A stretch of DNA of 64,000 bases. Origin: Mycobacterium seoulense. GTDB taxonomy: Bacteria > Actinomycetota > Actinomycetes > Mycobacteriales > Mycobacteriaceae. Location: positions 1,612,001 to 1,676,000 of the forward strand of contig NZ_AP022582.1 in NCBI RefSeq assembly GCF_010731595.1. The letters run 5' to 3'. Below, piece by piece: positions 37,571-46,583 of the stretch. Within the stretch, counting starts at the first letter, position 1, and each line of letters begins with the position of its first letter. A model generated the notes under the pieces. That model was not told where the DNA came from and ran no database searches. It saw only the letters and a program-made list of their open reading frames with translations. The translations under genes were made by a program, and so were the position numbers.

Positions 37571-39133
37571 ATGTCGGACTATGACGCGATCGTCGTGGGA
37601 GCGGGCCACAACGGCTTGACCGCGGCGACGGTGCTGCAGCGCGGGGGCCTGCGCACGCTGTGCCTGGAAGCCAACACCTATGCGGGGGGCATGGCGGCGA
37701 CCGTCGAATTGATCGACGGCTTCCGGTACGAGATCGCCGGTTCCGTCCAGTTCCCGACGGCAAGCCAGATCACCAAGGACCTCGGGCTGGACACCCTGCC
37801 CACGGTGGAGCCGGAGGTGATGTCCACCAACATCGGCGACCACGGCGAGGAGCCGATGGTCTTCTACCGCGACCCGATGCAGCTGATGACGCACCTGGGC
37901 GACAAGCACGGCATCGAAGCCGTCACCGGCATGGCCGAGCTGATCGGGTGGAGCCAGGGGCCCGCAAAGGCCCTGGGCCGCTTCGATGTCCGGACACCGC
38001 CCAAGACACTCGACGAGATGTATGCCTGCGCGGCCAACGACGCCGAGCGGCGCGCCATCCACGAAATGCTGTTCGGGTCGGCGATGGACGTCATCGACCG
38101 CTACCTGCCCGACAAGGACAAACACGCGGTCATGCGGGGGATGCTCGCGTTTCTCGCGATCAACTCCACCTATCGCGGCCCCTACACCCCGGGCAGCGCC
38201 ACCTGTCTGGCGTTCGCCCTGGCCGTTCCCGACGACAGCACCGCGATGATGACCAAACTCAGGGGCGGCATCGGCGCGCTCACCGAACACCTGCGTGAAC
38301 TCTTCGTCTCCCACGGCGGCGAGATCCGCTTCCGCGCCAAGGTGGAGCAGATCCTCGTCGATCACGGCGCGGTGACCGGGGTGCGGCTGCGGGACGGGTC
38401 GACCATCACCGCACCGATCGTGGTGTCCAACCTGGCGCCGGACGTGACGGTGACCGACCTCATCGCACCGGAACACGTTCCGGCCGAGCTGTTTTCGCGG
38501 CTTTCAGGCCGCGACCACCGGGCCAGCTTCGTGCAGATCCACTTCGCCCTCGACGGGCTGCCCGAATTCGCCGCGCCCTATGAGTTCTTGAACGAAGAGG
38601 GCATGCAGCAGTCGGTCGGGATTTTCGGCGCCCCGGAGGAACAACAGCTGCACTGGGAGAATTGCCGACGGGGGATCGTGCCGGACAACCCGTCGATGGG
38701 AATGCAGATCCCGTCCGTGCACGATCCGAGCATGGCGCCGCCCGGTAAGCACGCCGCCAGCGCGTACGCGTACGCCTTCCCGGTCGAAGTCGACCGGCAC
38801 GACCATGGACGACTCAAAAATGAGATGGCACAACGCGTTATCGAGAAGATCACCCGGTTGGCCCCCAACTTCAAGGACATCGTGATCCGCCACATCACTT
38901 TCGCGCCCTACCACATGAACACGATGTTCGGGGCGCCCGCCGGCGACTTCTGCCACGGCCTCCTGCACCCGGACCTGATGGGCCCCAACCGGCCCGGGCC
39001 CAAGGGATTCCTCGATTTCCCGATACCCATCGACGGCCTCTACCTCGGCGGCGCGGGATGCCACGGCGGCCCGGGCATCACGTTCACACCCGGCTACAAC
39101 GCCGGCTATCAGGCCCTCGACGATATGGCCTGA
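37571..39133 (+). CDS. NAD(P)/FAD-dependent oxidoreductase, phytoene-dehydrogenase/PYROXD2-like
   Basis: A 520-residue flavoprotein. VVGAGHNGLTAATVLQRGG at residues 8-26 is the dinucleotide-binding motif; GGIGALTEHLRELFVSHGGE near residue 235 and GLYLGGAGCHGGPGITFTPGYNA at the C-terminus are the carotenoid-desaturase-type FAD contacts. GGAGGAA lies just upstream of the ATG. It is likely to desaturate or oxidise a hydrophobic substrate. It lies divergent from a TetR regulator. Confidence 0.88.
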   Translation: MSDYDAIVVGAGHNGLTAATVLQRGGLRTLCLEANTYAGGMAATVELIDGFRYEIAGSVQFPTASQITKDLGLDTLPTVEPEVMSTNIGDHGEEPMVFYRDPMQLMTHLGDKHGIEAVTGMAELIGWSQGPAKALGRFDVRTPPKTLDEMYACAANDAERRAIHEMLFGSAMDVIDRYLPDKDKHAVMRGMLAFLAINSTYRGPYTPGSATCLAFALAVPDDSTAMMTKLRGGIGALTEHLRELFVSHGGEIRFRAKVEQILVDHGAVTGVRLRDGSTITAPIVVSNLAPDVTVTDLIAPEHVPAELFSRLSGRDHRASFVQIHFALDGLPEFAAPYEFLNEEGMQQSVGIFGAPEEQQLHWENCRRGIVPDNPSMGMQIPSVHDPSMAPPGKHAASAYAYAFPVEVDRHDHGRLKNEMAQRVIEKITRLAPNFKDIVIRHITFAPYHMNTMFGAPAGDFCHGLLHPDLMGPNRPGPKGFLDFPIPIDGLYLGGAGCHGGPGITFTPGYNAGYQALDDMA

Positions 39134-39138
39134 CGCGA

Positions 39139-39747
39139 TCAGCCGCCGAAGGTCCCGGTGAGCTGGGCCTGGGCGGTCGCTGCGCCGGCGATCGTCTTCG
39201 CCGCCTGGACGCCGGCGAGGCCGGCGGGCAGCCCGTAGTCGTTGGGGAGCTGGTACAGGGTGAATCGGTAATGATGCGTGCCGGTTCCGGCCGGCGGGCA
39301 GGGGCCTTGGTATGCGGGCCGTCCGGCCGTATTCGGCAGCGTGGTCGCCCCGGCCGGCGTCTGACCGTCGCTGGTGCTGCCGGGTCCGGGCGCGATTCCG
39401 GTCACGATCCAGTGCACGTAGAGGCCGTTGACGGCGTCGGGGTCGTCGACCACGAGCGCCGCGCCCAGCGGCGCCGACCATGTCAGCGGCGGGGCAATGT
39501 TGGCCCCCTTGCAGGTGTACTGCACGGGGATCGGCGCGCCGTCGGCGAACGCCGGGCTGCTGATGGTCAACGGCGCGCCGGCGGGCGCCGCCGCGCCGGT
39601 CCGCCCGAGTGTGGTCACCTTCGGCGTCGACGGCGCCGTCATGCGGGTGTCGCCGTGCCCGCCGCAACCGGCCAGGGCCCCGACGATCGCCAGCCCACCG
39701 ATCATCGATGAAATCCGGCGAAGGCTGTTCAGGATTGTCGATTCCAT
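39139..39747 (-). CDS. lppC: LppC-like lipoprotein with PEBP/YbhB domain
   Basis: A 202-residue lipoprotein precursor. The lipobox LAGC follows GGLAIVGA, so a cysteine near residue 28 is lipidated. The mature domain has [27 protein letters not shown] and [17 protein letters not shown], the hallmark of the phosphatidylethanolamine-binding (YbhB/RKIP) family. A start at 39786 in the same frame is less likely. Position before FadB5 matches LppC (Rv1911c); Rv1910c is a similar neighbour there, so the exact orthologue is open. Confidence 0.85.
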   Translation of the reverse strand: MESTILNSLRRISSMIGGLAIVGALAGCGGHGDTRMTAPSTPKVTTLGRTGAAAPAGAPLTISSPAFADGAPIPVQYTCKGANIAPPLTWSAPLGAALVVDDPDAVNGLYVHWIVTGIAPGPGSTSDGQTPAGATTLPNTAGRPAYQGPCPPAGTGTHHYRFTLYQLPNDYGLPAGLAGVQAAKTIAGAATAQAQLTGTFGG

Positions 39748-39809
39748 AAGGGACAGTGTGGCGCGCGCGGCGGCCGTCCGGAACACCCGGTGTGGGCAGC
39801 CGGGCGCCG

Positions 39810-40253
39810 CTACTGGCCGCGCTTGAGCTCCAGCACCCGCTTACGCAAACCCTTGGTGGCCGTGTCCATGAGGCTCTTGGACCCTCGCCTGATCAGAAAC
39901 CCGGGCACCGGCATCAACAGGTCGACGGTGAGATCGAAGCTCACCCGGGTGGAGTCCCCGGCGGGCGTCAGCGTGTACCGACCGTCTTGCGCGCGTTGCT
40001 GTTTGGCCTTCACCAGCGTCCAGCTCACGCCGTCGTCGTGGACGGTGTAGGCCAGCTCCTGCTCGTCGCTGACACCGACGAGTTTGACCACTTGCTTCGA
40101 TCTGATCGGGTGCCCCTGATCGTCGCGCTCGAGAACCTCCACCTTTTGATGGATCGAGGACCATTCGGGCAGCGATTCGATGTCGAACAGCACATCCAGG
40201 ATCTCATCCGGTGTCGCTTCGATGACGACCTCGCGGGATTCGGTGACAGCCAT
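39810..40253 (-). CDS. SRPBCC (CoxG/polyketide cyclase-like) protein
   Basis: A 147-residue protein opening [20 protein letters not shown] and ending [23 protein letters not shown] basic helices. It belongs to the cluster of SRPBCC proteins common in mycobacteria (Rv0854-Rv0857 type). It has 35 bp to the upstream FadB5-like gene on the same strand. Binds a small lipid or sterol-like ligand by family; exact role unknown. Confidence 0.82.
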   Translation of the reverse strand: MAVTESREVVIEATPDEILDVLFDIESLPEWSSIHQKVEVLERDDQGHPIRSKQVVKLVGVSDEQELAYTVHDDGVSWTLVKAKQQRAQDGRYTLTPAGDSTRVSFDLTVDLLMPVPGFLIRRGSKSLMDTATKGLRKRVLELKRGQ

Positions 40254-40288
40254 GCAGGATAGATAACCACTGCGGCGCCGCTAAAAAC

Positions 40289-41293
40289 TCACGGCACCAG
40301 GACCACCTTGCCGACGTTCTCCCGCGCGGCCAGGATGCGGTGCGCCTCCGGCGCTTCGGCGAATGGCACCGCGGCATGGACGACGGGCGCGATCGTACCT
40401 TCGTCGAGCGCCCGGGCCAGCGGAGTGATCCACGGCTCGAGCGTGCCGCGGTCGTCCCACAACCTCAGCATGTTGAGGCCGATGACGGCCTTGGACTCGG
40501 AGAGCTGGTCGATCAGGTTGAACCCGCGCAGCATCGCCAACGCGTGTGGGGCGGCCGCCCGCAGCGAGCGCTTCTCGCCGTGCTGCAGGTTCGAGACCCC
40601 GTATCCCACAAGCCTTCCGCCCGGCCGCAACAGCGCGTAGGACCGCCGCAACGACGTGCCGCCCAGCGCGTCGAGCACCAGGTCATACGGATCCAGGCCG
40701 CGCCACCAACCGTCGCGGCGGTAGTCGATTGCCCGGTCGACGCCCAACTCGGCCAGCTTCGGATGCTTGGCGGGCGACGCGGTGCCATGCACCTCGGCCC
40801 CGGCGGCCTTGGCGAACTGAACGGCCGCTATGCCGACCCCGCCGGCCGCGGCGTGCACCAGCACCCGTTCGCCGGCGCGCAGCGAACCGTAACCGTGCAG
40901 CGCGGCCCAGGCGGTCGCGTAGTTGACGGGGACGGCGGCGCCCTGTTCGAAGCTCATCCCGGCCGGCAGCGGAACGGAGTCGCTGGCGGACACGTTGACA
41001 ATCTCGGCGTAGCCGCCGAAGCGGGTGCCCGCCAGCACCCGGTCGCCGACACGGCCGGGATCGACACCCTCGCCGACGGACTCGACCGTCCCCGCGACTT
41101 CGTAGCCGACGATCGCGGGGAGTTTCGGCGCATCGGGGTACATGCCGACGCGAGCGAGGTGATCGGCGAAGTTCACGCCCGCCGCGCGCACCGCGACCCG
41201 CAACTGCCCGGGGCCCGGCGACGGGGGATCGGGCCGCTGCTCGACCCGCAGCACCGACGGACCGCCGCGCTTGGTGATGACGACTGCGCGCAT
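40289..41293 (-). CDS. fadB5: Zinc-type quinone oxidoreductase, FadB5-like
   Basis: A 334-residue medium-chain reductase without zinc ligands. GVNFADHLARVGMYP is the quinone-reductase N-terminus; VHAAAGGVGIAAVQFAKAAGAEV the NADPH motif near residue 150; GRLVGYGVSN follows. The ATG at 41293 has GGGAGGAT upstream; the frame is open further but the extension is antisense to the AHSA1 gene. FadB5 (Rv1912c) is the M. tuberculosis counterpart by order. Confidence 0.9.
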   Translation of the reverse strand: MRAVVITKRGGPSVLRVEQRPDPPSPGPGQLRVAVRAAGVNFADHLARVGMYPDAPKLPAIVGYEVAGTVESVGEGVDPGRVGDRVLAGTRFGGYAEIVNVSASDSVPLPAGMSFEQGAAVPVNYATAWAALHGYGSLRAGERVLVHAAAGGVGIAAVQFAKAAGAEVHGTASPAKHPKLAELGVDRAIDYRRDGWWRGLDPYDLVLDALGGTSLRRSYALLRPGGRLVGYGVSNLQHGEKRSLRAAAPHALAMLRGFNLIDQLSESKAVIGLNMLRLWDDRGTLEPWITPLARALDEGTIAPVVHAAVPFAEAPEAHRILAARENVGKVVLVP

Positions 41294-41315
41294 GGGCGAA
41301 ATCCTCCCCGGCCGC

Positions 41316-41726
41316 TCAGGCCTGGTTGACGGCGTCGACCAAACGGGGGAGGACGACGCCCGACCAGCCGGTCCCCATCCGGCGGAAGGCCTCGGCCATC
41401 CTCTTGTCGTCGAGGTCAAATCCGCTGTGCTCCAAGAATACTCGGGTACCGTCGCCCTCCGGTTCAAGGCGCCAGGTGAGCGTCCAGGCAGGGGTGAAGG
41501 TATACACGAAGCGGTGCGGGGGATCGACCTCGAGCACCTTACATGGCTGCTTGCCATAGCCCGGCATGTCGAGGGTGAACTGATGGCCGACCACCGCGGC
41601 CACTTCACCCTCGGCCCACCACAGCCGCATGAGGTCGGGCTCGGTCAACAACCGCCACACCCTCGCCGGCGGGGCCGCCACGAACTGATCCACCCGGATC
41701 GTCGCGGGCATCGACGTCTCGGTCAT
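41316..41726 (-). CDS. AHSA1/SRPBCC-family protein
   Basis: A 136-residue protein of the Aha1-C-like START group: IRVDQFVAAPPARVWRLLTEPD at the N-terminus, FVYTFTPAWTLTWRLEPEGDGT and LVDAVNQA at the end. The ATG overlaps the ArsR stop (ATGA), a very common ArsR-AHSA1 pairing. The regulator and this protein probably respond to the same compound. Confidence 0.87.
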   Translation of the reverse strand: MTETSMPATIRVDQFVAAPPARVWRLLTEPDLMRLWWAEGEVAAVVGHQFTLDMPGYGKQPCKVLEVDPPHRFVYTFTPAWTLTWRLEPEGDGTRVFLEHSGFDLDDKRMAEAFRRMGTGWSGVVLPRLVDAVNQA

Positions 41727-42037
41727 TCCAACTCCTCTGCCGTCTCGGCGAGTTTGGCCAGTCGCGCCCGCCAGAACTTCTCGAACGGATGCAGCCACTC
41801 ACCGAGCTGCGCCAGCGGTTCTGCGGTCAGGCGGTAGATGCGATGGCGGCCCTGCGGCTCGTCGGCGACCAGCCCGGCGTCGCGCAGCACCTTGAGGTGC
41901 TCGGCGACCGCGGGGCGGCTGAGGTCGAACCGCTCGCAGAGCTTCCCCGCCGACAGCGGCTGGCGGGACAGGATCTCCAGCAGTTCCCGCCGCACCGGGT
42001 TGGCCAGCGCGAGAAAGACGCGGTCGGTGCTAGCCAC
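41723..42037 (-). CDS. ArsR-family transcriptional regulator
   Basis: A 104-residue winged-helix regulator. ALANPVRRELLEILSRQPLS, then LSRPAVAEHLKVLRDAGLV (recognition helix) and RHRIYRLTAE (wing). The start is probably the GTG at 42037: a TATATT -10 hexamer lies seven bases before it, so the mRNA may be leaderless. A TTG at 42046 is the alternative. It is coupled to the AHSA1 gene and divergent from the MBL-fold gene. Confidence 0.87.
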   Translation of the reverse strand: MASTDRVFLALANPVRRELLEILSRQPLSAGKLCERFDLSRPAVAEHLKVLRDAGLVADEPQGRHRIYRLTAEPLAQLGEWLHPFEKFWRARLAKLAETAEELE

Positions 42038-42049
42038 GCCGCGCAATAT

Positions 42050-42069
42050 ATGTCGGGGATTTCCGACAT
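42050..42069. promoter_or_regulatory. ArsR operator ATGTCGG-N6-CCGACAT
   Basis: Perfect 7-bp arms overlap the -10 of the ArsR promoter, and a further TTTCCGAC half-site lies at 42078-42085. The position between divergent ArsR and MBL genes points to autorepression and joint control. Confidence 0.75.
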
Positions 42070-42127
42070 GTCAACCATTTCCGACGAGTGCTCACGACGC
42101 GCGCCGGTGACCGCTATCTTCGCGGTC

Positions 42128-42850
42128 ATGCATTTCGCCTGGGAGCGGCTGACGCCCAGCGTGCACCGCTGCCGGCTGAAGTTCTGCGACGTCACCATCG
42201 GCCTGGTGCGGGGGCGTACCGGGGCGCTGCTCATCGACACCGGCACCACGCTGGTCGAAGCGGATGCGATCGACGCCGACGTCCGCCAGATCGCGGGAGG
42301 ACCGGTCACTCATGTCGTGTTGACGCACAAGCACTTCGACCACGTCCTGGGCTCGTCGGCGTTCGGCGGAGCTGAAATCTTGTGTGCACCCGACGTTGTC
42401 GAGTACTTGTCGTCCGCCGTCGATGACCTTCGCTCGCACGCCGTGAGTTATGGCGCGGACGCCGCGGAGGTCGACCGCGCGATCGCGGCATTGAAGCCGC
42501 CGCGGCGCGGTGTCTACGACGCCGTTATCGACCTCGGCGACCGAACCGTGACGATCGCTCACCTGGGTCGGGGACACACGACCGCAGACCTGGTCGTCAT
42601 TGCGCCCGGCGCCGACGGCGAAGGCGATCCGGTTGTCCTGTTCACCGGTGATCTCGTCGAGGAGTCTGCCGACCCCTCTATCGATGCCGATTCCGATGTG
42701 GGGGCCTGGCCGTCGACGCTCGATCGGATACTCGCGGTCGGCGGGCCCGACGCCATCTACGTGCCGGGCCACGGCAGAGTGGTCGACGCGGGGTTCGTCC
42801 GCCGCCAGCGGGAGTGGCTGGCCCGACGCACGGGCGCCGACCCGGGCTAA
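42128..42850 (+). CDS. MBL-fold metallo-hydrolase (Rv1913-like)
   Basis: A 240-residue metallo-beta-lactamase-fold protein. LTHKHFDH gives the HxHxDH zinc motif near residue 65; HLGRGHTTADLVVI gives the next histidine; TGDLVEESADP the bridging Asp; VPGHGRVV the last His. It is a cytosolic hydrolase of unknown substrate. It is convergent with the next gene; the two stop codons overlap within CTAA. Position matches Rv1913. Confidence 0.9.
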   Translation: MHFAWERLTPSVHRCRLKFCDVTIGLVRGRTGALLIDTGTTLVEADAIDADVRQIAGGPVTHVVLTHKHFDHVLGSSAFGGAEILCAPDVVEYLSSAVDDLRSHAVSYGADAAEVDRAIAALKPPRRGVYDAVIDLGDRTVTIAHLGRGHTTADLVVIAPGADGEGDPVVLFTGDLVEESADPSIDADSDVGAWPSTLDRILAVGGPDAIYVPGHGRVVDAGFVRRQREWLARRTGADPG

Positions 42851-43221
42851 ACGCGCGGACCGGTGCAGGCGGCGATGAGGGCATCCGGGTCGGTGACACT
42901 GACCCATAACTCACGCAGGGATATCGATCGGCCTACAGCTTTCGCGCGCACCGGTGGCTCAATCGTCAACGCCACCAAGCCCTTACCCGACCCATTGACC
43001 AGCCAGCGTCCGCCCGAGTAGTGCACCCCCAGGGTGAAGGCCCGGTCGTGCGCCCTCGCGGCGCCGGTGATCGACGCCAAGGGAATGTCCGCGGCGAACG
43101 CCCAGCCCATCTTCACGTGCAGCGTCTCGCCGTCGACCCTTATCTCGCTGCGCTTGGGCCCCAGTCCGACCGGAACTGAAAGCGGCAGGTACCACCGGTC
43201 ATAGCGCAATTCGGTCTGCAT
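42847..43221 (-). CDS. Conserved hypothetical protein (Rv1914c-like)
   Basis: A 124-residue soluble protein with a beta-rich look (RVDGETLHVKMGWAFAADIPL, FTLGVHYSGGRWLVNGSGKG). No catalytic motif; the pattern resembles PH-like bacterial domains. Size and order between the MBL gene and isocitrate lyase match Rv1914c. Confidence 0.8.
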   Translation of the reverse strand: MQTELRYDRWYLPLSVPVGLGPKRSEIRVDGETLHVKMGWAFAADIPLASITGAARAHDRAFTLGVHYSGGRWLVNGSGKGLVALTIEPPVRAKAVGRSISLRELWVSVTDPDALIAACTGPRV

Positions 43222-43545
43222 GGCGCCGACCCTACCTCTTGTTTGCTGCGCTTGTCGTTTTTTCGCATTTCCGCTCGGCCGGCCGGCGGGTTCGGGGTGG
43301 TGGGTATCGTTGAAAGGTGTTGCGTTTCAAAGACTTATCATCGGCCCAGAATGGTCCGAGCCGGTTATGGTCGTTCGGGCGATACCGATGGTCTTGTGTG
43401 CCCACCGGCTTCAACGGCCGGAACGCGCCGGAGTAGGGCATGCGGCAATAGTTTTGGCATAGGTCTTTTGACCCCTGATTGAACCGTCATCCCCGGGGAT
43501 AGACTCACGTCCAAGGGAATCGTGCCGAAAAGGGAGCGTAAGGCC
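43222..43545. other. Promoter and leader region of isocitrate lyase
   Basis: The 324-bp divergent gap has no gene. It contains AT-richer patches suitable for promoters and, near the start codon, GGGAG followed by AAGG as ribosome site. I saw no clear match to a known regulator motif. Confidence 0.5.
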
Positions 43546-45834
43546 ATGGCCATCATTGACTCGGACGTCGAGGTCCGAACTTCGTTCGAAGACGAGCTGG
43601 CTGCCACGCAGCGCTACATGGACGGCCCGCGCTTCGCCGGCATCACCCGCCTCTACACCGCGCGCCAGGTAGTGGAGCAACGCGGCACCATCCCCACCGA
43701 CTACCCGGTGGCGCGCAACGCGGCGACGGCCTTCTACGACCGGCTGCGCGAACTGTTCGCCGCCAAGAAGAGCATCACCACGTTCGGGCCCTACTCGCCG
43801 GGCCAGGCGGTGGCCATGAAACGGATGGGCATCGAGGGCATCTACCTCGGCGGCTGGGCAACCTCGGCCAAGGGCTCCACCACCGAAGACCCCGGCCCCG
43901 ACCTCGCGAGCTACCCCCTGAGCCAGGTGCCCGACGACGCCGCGGTACTCGTCCGCGCCCTGCTCACCGCCGACCGCAACCAGCAGTACCAGCGGCTGAA
44001 CATGAGCGAGCGCCAGCGCGCCACCACACCGGCCTACGACTACCGCCCGTTCATCATTGCCGACGCGGACACCGGCCACGGCGGCGATCCGCACGTGCGC
44101 AACCTGATCCGCCGCTTCGTGGAGGTCGGTGTGGCCGGATACCACATCGAGGACCAGCGCCCGGGCACCAAGAAGTGCGGTCACCAGGGCGGCAAGGTGC
44201 TGGTGCCGTCGGACGAACAGATCAAGCGACTCAACGCGGCCCGCTTCCAGCTGGACATCATGCGGGTGCCAGGCATCATCGTCGCCCGCACCGACGCCGA
44301 GGCGGCCAACCTGATCGACAGCCGCGCAGACGAACGGGACCAGCCGTTCCTGCTCGGCGCCACCAACCTCAACATCCCTTCGTACAAGGCGTGTTTCCTG
44401 GCGCTGGTCCGGCGCTTCTACGAGCTGGGCGTCAAGGAGCTCAACGGTCACCTGCTCTACGCTCTCGCCGACTCGGAGTACGCAGCCGCGACGGCCTGGC
44501 TCGAGCGCCAGGGCATCCAGGGGCTGATCTCCGAAGCGGTGAACGCCCGGCGGGAGGACGGACGAGACTCCATCGACGACCTCTTCGACCAGGTCGAATC
44601 GCGATTCGTGGCGGCGTGGGAGGACGACGCCGGGCTGATGACCTACAGCGAGGCCGTGGCGGAGGTACTCGCCTTCGGCGAGAGCGAAGACGAGCCGCCG
44701 AGCATGACCCCTGACGAGTGGCGCCAGTTCGCGGCGCGCGCGTCGCTCTACACGGCCCGGGAGAAGGCGAAGGAATTGGGCGTCGATCCGCCGTGGGACC
44801 CGGAGCTGTCGAAGACCCCCGAGGGCTACTACCAGATCCGCGGCGGCATTCCGTACGCGATCGCCAAGTCGCTGGCGGCCGCGCCGTTCGCCGACATCCT
44901 CTGGATGGAGACGAAGACCGCCGATCTCGCCGACGCGCGCCAGTTCGCCGACGCGATCCACGCCGAATTCCCCGAGCAGATGCTGGCCTACAACCTCTCC
45001 CCGTCGTTCAACTGGGACACCACCGGTATGACCGACGAGGAGATGAAGCGTTTCCCGGAGGAGCTGGGCAAGATGGGCTTCGTCTTCAACTTCATCACCT
45101 ACGGCGGTCACCAGATCGACGGCGTCGCCGCCGAGGAGTTCGCCACGTCGCTGCAGCAGGACGGCATGCTGGCGCTGGCTCGGCTGCAGCGGAAAATGCG
45201 CCTGGTCGAGTCCCCGTACCGGACGCCGCAGACGCTGGTCGGCGGGCCACGCAGCGACGCTGCACTGCAGGCGTCCTCCGGGCGCACGGCGACCACCAAG
45301 GCGATGGGCAAGGGCTCGACCCAGCATCAGCACCTTGCGCAGACCGAGGTGCCCAAGAAACTGCTGGAGGAGTGGCTGACGCTGTGGAGCGAGCACTACC
45401 AGCTCGGCGAGAAGCTGCGGGTGCAGCTGCGGCCCCGCCGCGCCGGTTCCGACGTTCTGGAGCTTGGGATCTACGGCAATGGCGACGAGCAGCTGGCCAA
45501 CGTCGTCGTCGATCCCATCAAGGACCGGCACGGCCGCAGCATCCTGCAGGTCCGTGACCAGAACACCTTTGCCGAGAAACTGCGCCAGAAGCGGCTGATG
45601 ACCCTGATCCACCTCTGGCTGGTGCACCGGTTCAAGGCCGACGCGGTGTATTACGTGACGCCGACCGAGGACAACCTCTATCAGACCGAGAAGATGAAGT
45701 CCCACGGGATCTTCAGCGAGGTCTACCAGGAGGTCGGCGAGATCATCGTCGCCGAGGTGAACAAACCACGCATCGCCGCGCTGCTGACACCCGATCGGGT
45801 GGCGCTGCGAAAGCTGATCACCAAGGACGATTAG
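43546..45834 (+). CDS. aceA: Isocitrate lyase 2, full length
   Basis: A 762-residue enzyme of the large ICL2 type. The catalytic signature [10 protein letters not shown] lies near residue 209 and [13 protein letters not shown] near 169; the C-terminal third is the extra regulatory domain of ICL2. It cleaves isocitrate (and methylisocitrate) in the glyoxylate and methylcitrate routes for growth on fatty acids and sterols. In M. tuberculosis H37Rv the gene is split into aceAa and aceAb; here the frame is continuous. The ATG with GGGAG upstream is preferred to a GTG eight codons earlier. Confidence 0.95.
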   Translation: MAIIDSDVEVRTSFEDELAATQRYMDGPRFAGITRLYTARQVVEQRGTIPTDYPVARNAATAFYDRLRELFAAKKSITTFGPYSPGQAVAMKRMGIEGIYLGGWATSAKGSTTEDPGPDLASYPLSQVPDDAAVLVRALLTADRNQQYQRLNMSERQRATTPAYDYRPFIIADADTGHGGDPHVRNLIRRFVEVGVAGYHIEDQRPGTKKCGHQGGKVLVPSDEQIKRLNAARFQLDIMRVPGIIVARTDAEAANLIDSRADERDQPFLLGATNLNIPSYKACFLALVRRFYELGVKELNGHLLYALADSEYAAATAWLERQGIQGLISEAVNARREDGRDSIDDLFDQVESRFVAAWEDDAGLMTYSEAVAEVLAFGESEDEPPSMTPDEWRQFAARASLYTAREKAKELGVDPPWDPELSKTPEGYYQIRGGIPYAIAKSLAAAPFADILWMETKTADLADARQFADAIHAEFPEQMLAYNLSPSFNWDTTGMTDEEMKRFPEELGKMGFVFNFITYGGHQIDGVAAEEFATSLQQDGMLALARLQRKMRLVESPYRTPQTLVGGPRSDAALQASSGRTATTKAMGKGSTQHQHLAQTEVPKKLLEEWLTLWSEHYQLGEKLRVQLRPRRAGSDVLELGIYGNGDEQLANVVVDPIKDRHGRSILQVRDQNTFAEKLRQKRLMTLIHLWLVHRFKADAVYYVTPTEDNLYQTEKMKSHGIFSEVYQEVGEIIVAEVNKPRIAALLTPDRVALRKLITKDD

Positions 45835-45885
45835 CTGTACCGCTCCACTCGTTGAGACGCGCGAAGCCGTTGGACGGCAACGCCA

Positions 45886-45912
45886 TCCGGCCCGGCCGCC
45901 CACCGGGCCGGA
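45886..45912 (+). terminator. GC-rich hairpin after aceA
   Basis: TCCGGCCCGG and CCGGGCCGGA form a perfect 10-bp stem with a 7-base loop about 50 bp after the isocitrate lyase stop. No U-tract, as common for mycobacterial intrinsic terminators. Confidence 0.7.
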
Positions 45913-46005
45913 CGAGCTGTCCAATTTACGAATAAGAAAATTTCTTATCGCCCGGTTCGTACGTTTCCGCATGACAACAATTGTCAGCGGATACGATTTG
46001 GCTCA

Positions 46006-46038
46006 CCGATGGCCCATTAGCCCGAGATGGGCCATCGG
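46006..46038. terminator. Hairpin CCGATGGCCCAT/ATGGGCCATCGG, copy 1
   Basis: Perfect 12-bp arms with a 9-base loop. The identical arms occur again after the following small gene with another loop. It may be a terminator for the upstream side or one end of a small duplicated cassette. Confidence 0.65.
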
Positions 46039-46235
46039 CCCCCAACGCGTTTGACGCCCTCGCGTTTCCGTTCGCACCAGCACCTGAACCAGCCCGGATT
46101 GCGGTCGATGCCGCAGGCTTGGGTGCGGCATCTTCGCGACCGCAAAATGTGTCTGTTGCAACAGTTGCACAGGTGTAGAATCACCGTATGGATGCGCGCC
46201 ACCCCCGGACGCGCGGTGACAGAAAGGAGCGACCG

Positions 46236-46436
46236 ATGAGGGCGCAGATGAAGACAGCGGTGGCAGTGTTCGGCGGGATCTCCGCGGTGGCCTTGGCGCT
46301 CGGATTCGGTGGCAGCGGTGCCGGCCCGGCGGCGACCGCGACGCACTCGTCATCCAGCCCCGCCGCGACGGTGGCGACCCCCGCAACCACCCATGCGGCC
46401 ATACTGGCCGGCTGCGTGTCGGGTCTCGACTGCTAG
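46236..46436 (+). CDS. Small exported protein with C-terminal cysteine pair
   Basis: A 66-residue precursor. AAAGGAGC precedes the ATG. The signal segment (AVAVFGGISAVALALGFGG) is followed by a short Ser/Thr/Ala-rich linker and a C-terminus ILAGCVSGLDC with two cysteines six residues apart. The mature peptide would be about 35 residues, a possible disulfide-closed secreted peptide. Flanked by two copies of the same hairpin and followed by a similar but Gly-rich relative. Confidence 0.72.
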   Translation: MRAQMKTAVAVFGGISAVALALGFGGSGAGPAATATHSSSSPAATVATPATTHAAILAGCVSGLDC

Positions 46437-46449
46437 CTCCACCGTTGTC

Positions 46450-46480
46450 CCGATGGCCCATCCCCGTGATGGGCCATCGG
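46450..46480. terminator. Hairpin CCGATGGCCCAT/ATGGGCCATCGG, copy 2
   Basis: The same 12-bp arms as the copy 432 bp upstream, here with a 7-base loop CCCCGTG and followed by CGTTTTCG. It starts 14 bp after the small exported protein gene and is well placed as its terminator. Confidence 0.75.
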
Positions 46481-46583
46481 CGTTTTCGTGGACGGGAGTC
46501 CCGCGTCGAAACTCGTTTGCCGCGACTCCTGCCGGGGTAAGGAGAAGTGGACCACGCGGTGCACGTGGGGATTGGGGACTCCG

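Noticed and set aside
43411..45972. 853-codon open frame on the minus strand across aceA
   Set aside because: Antisense to a well-supported isocitrate lyase; the protein has no recognisable motif.
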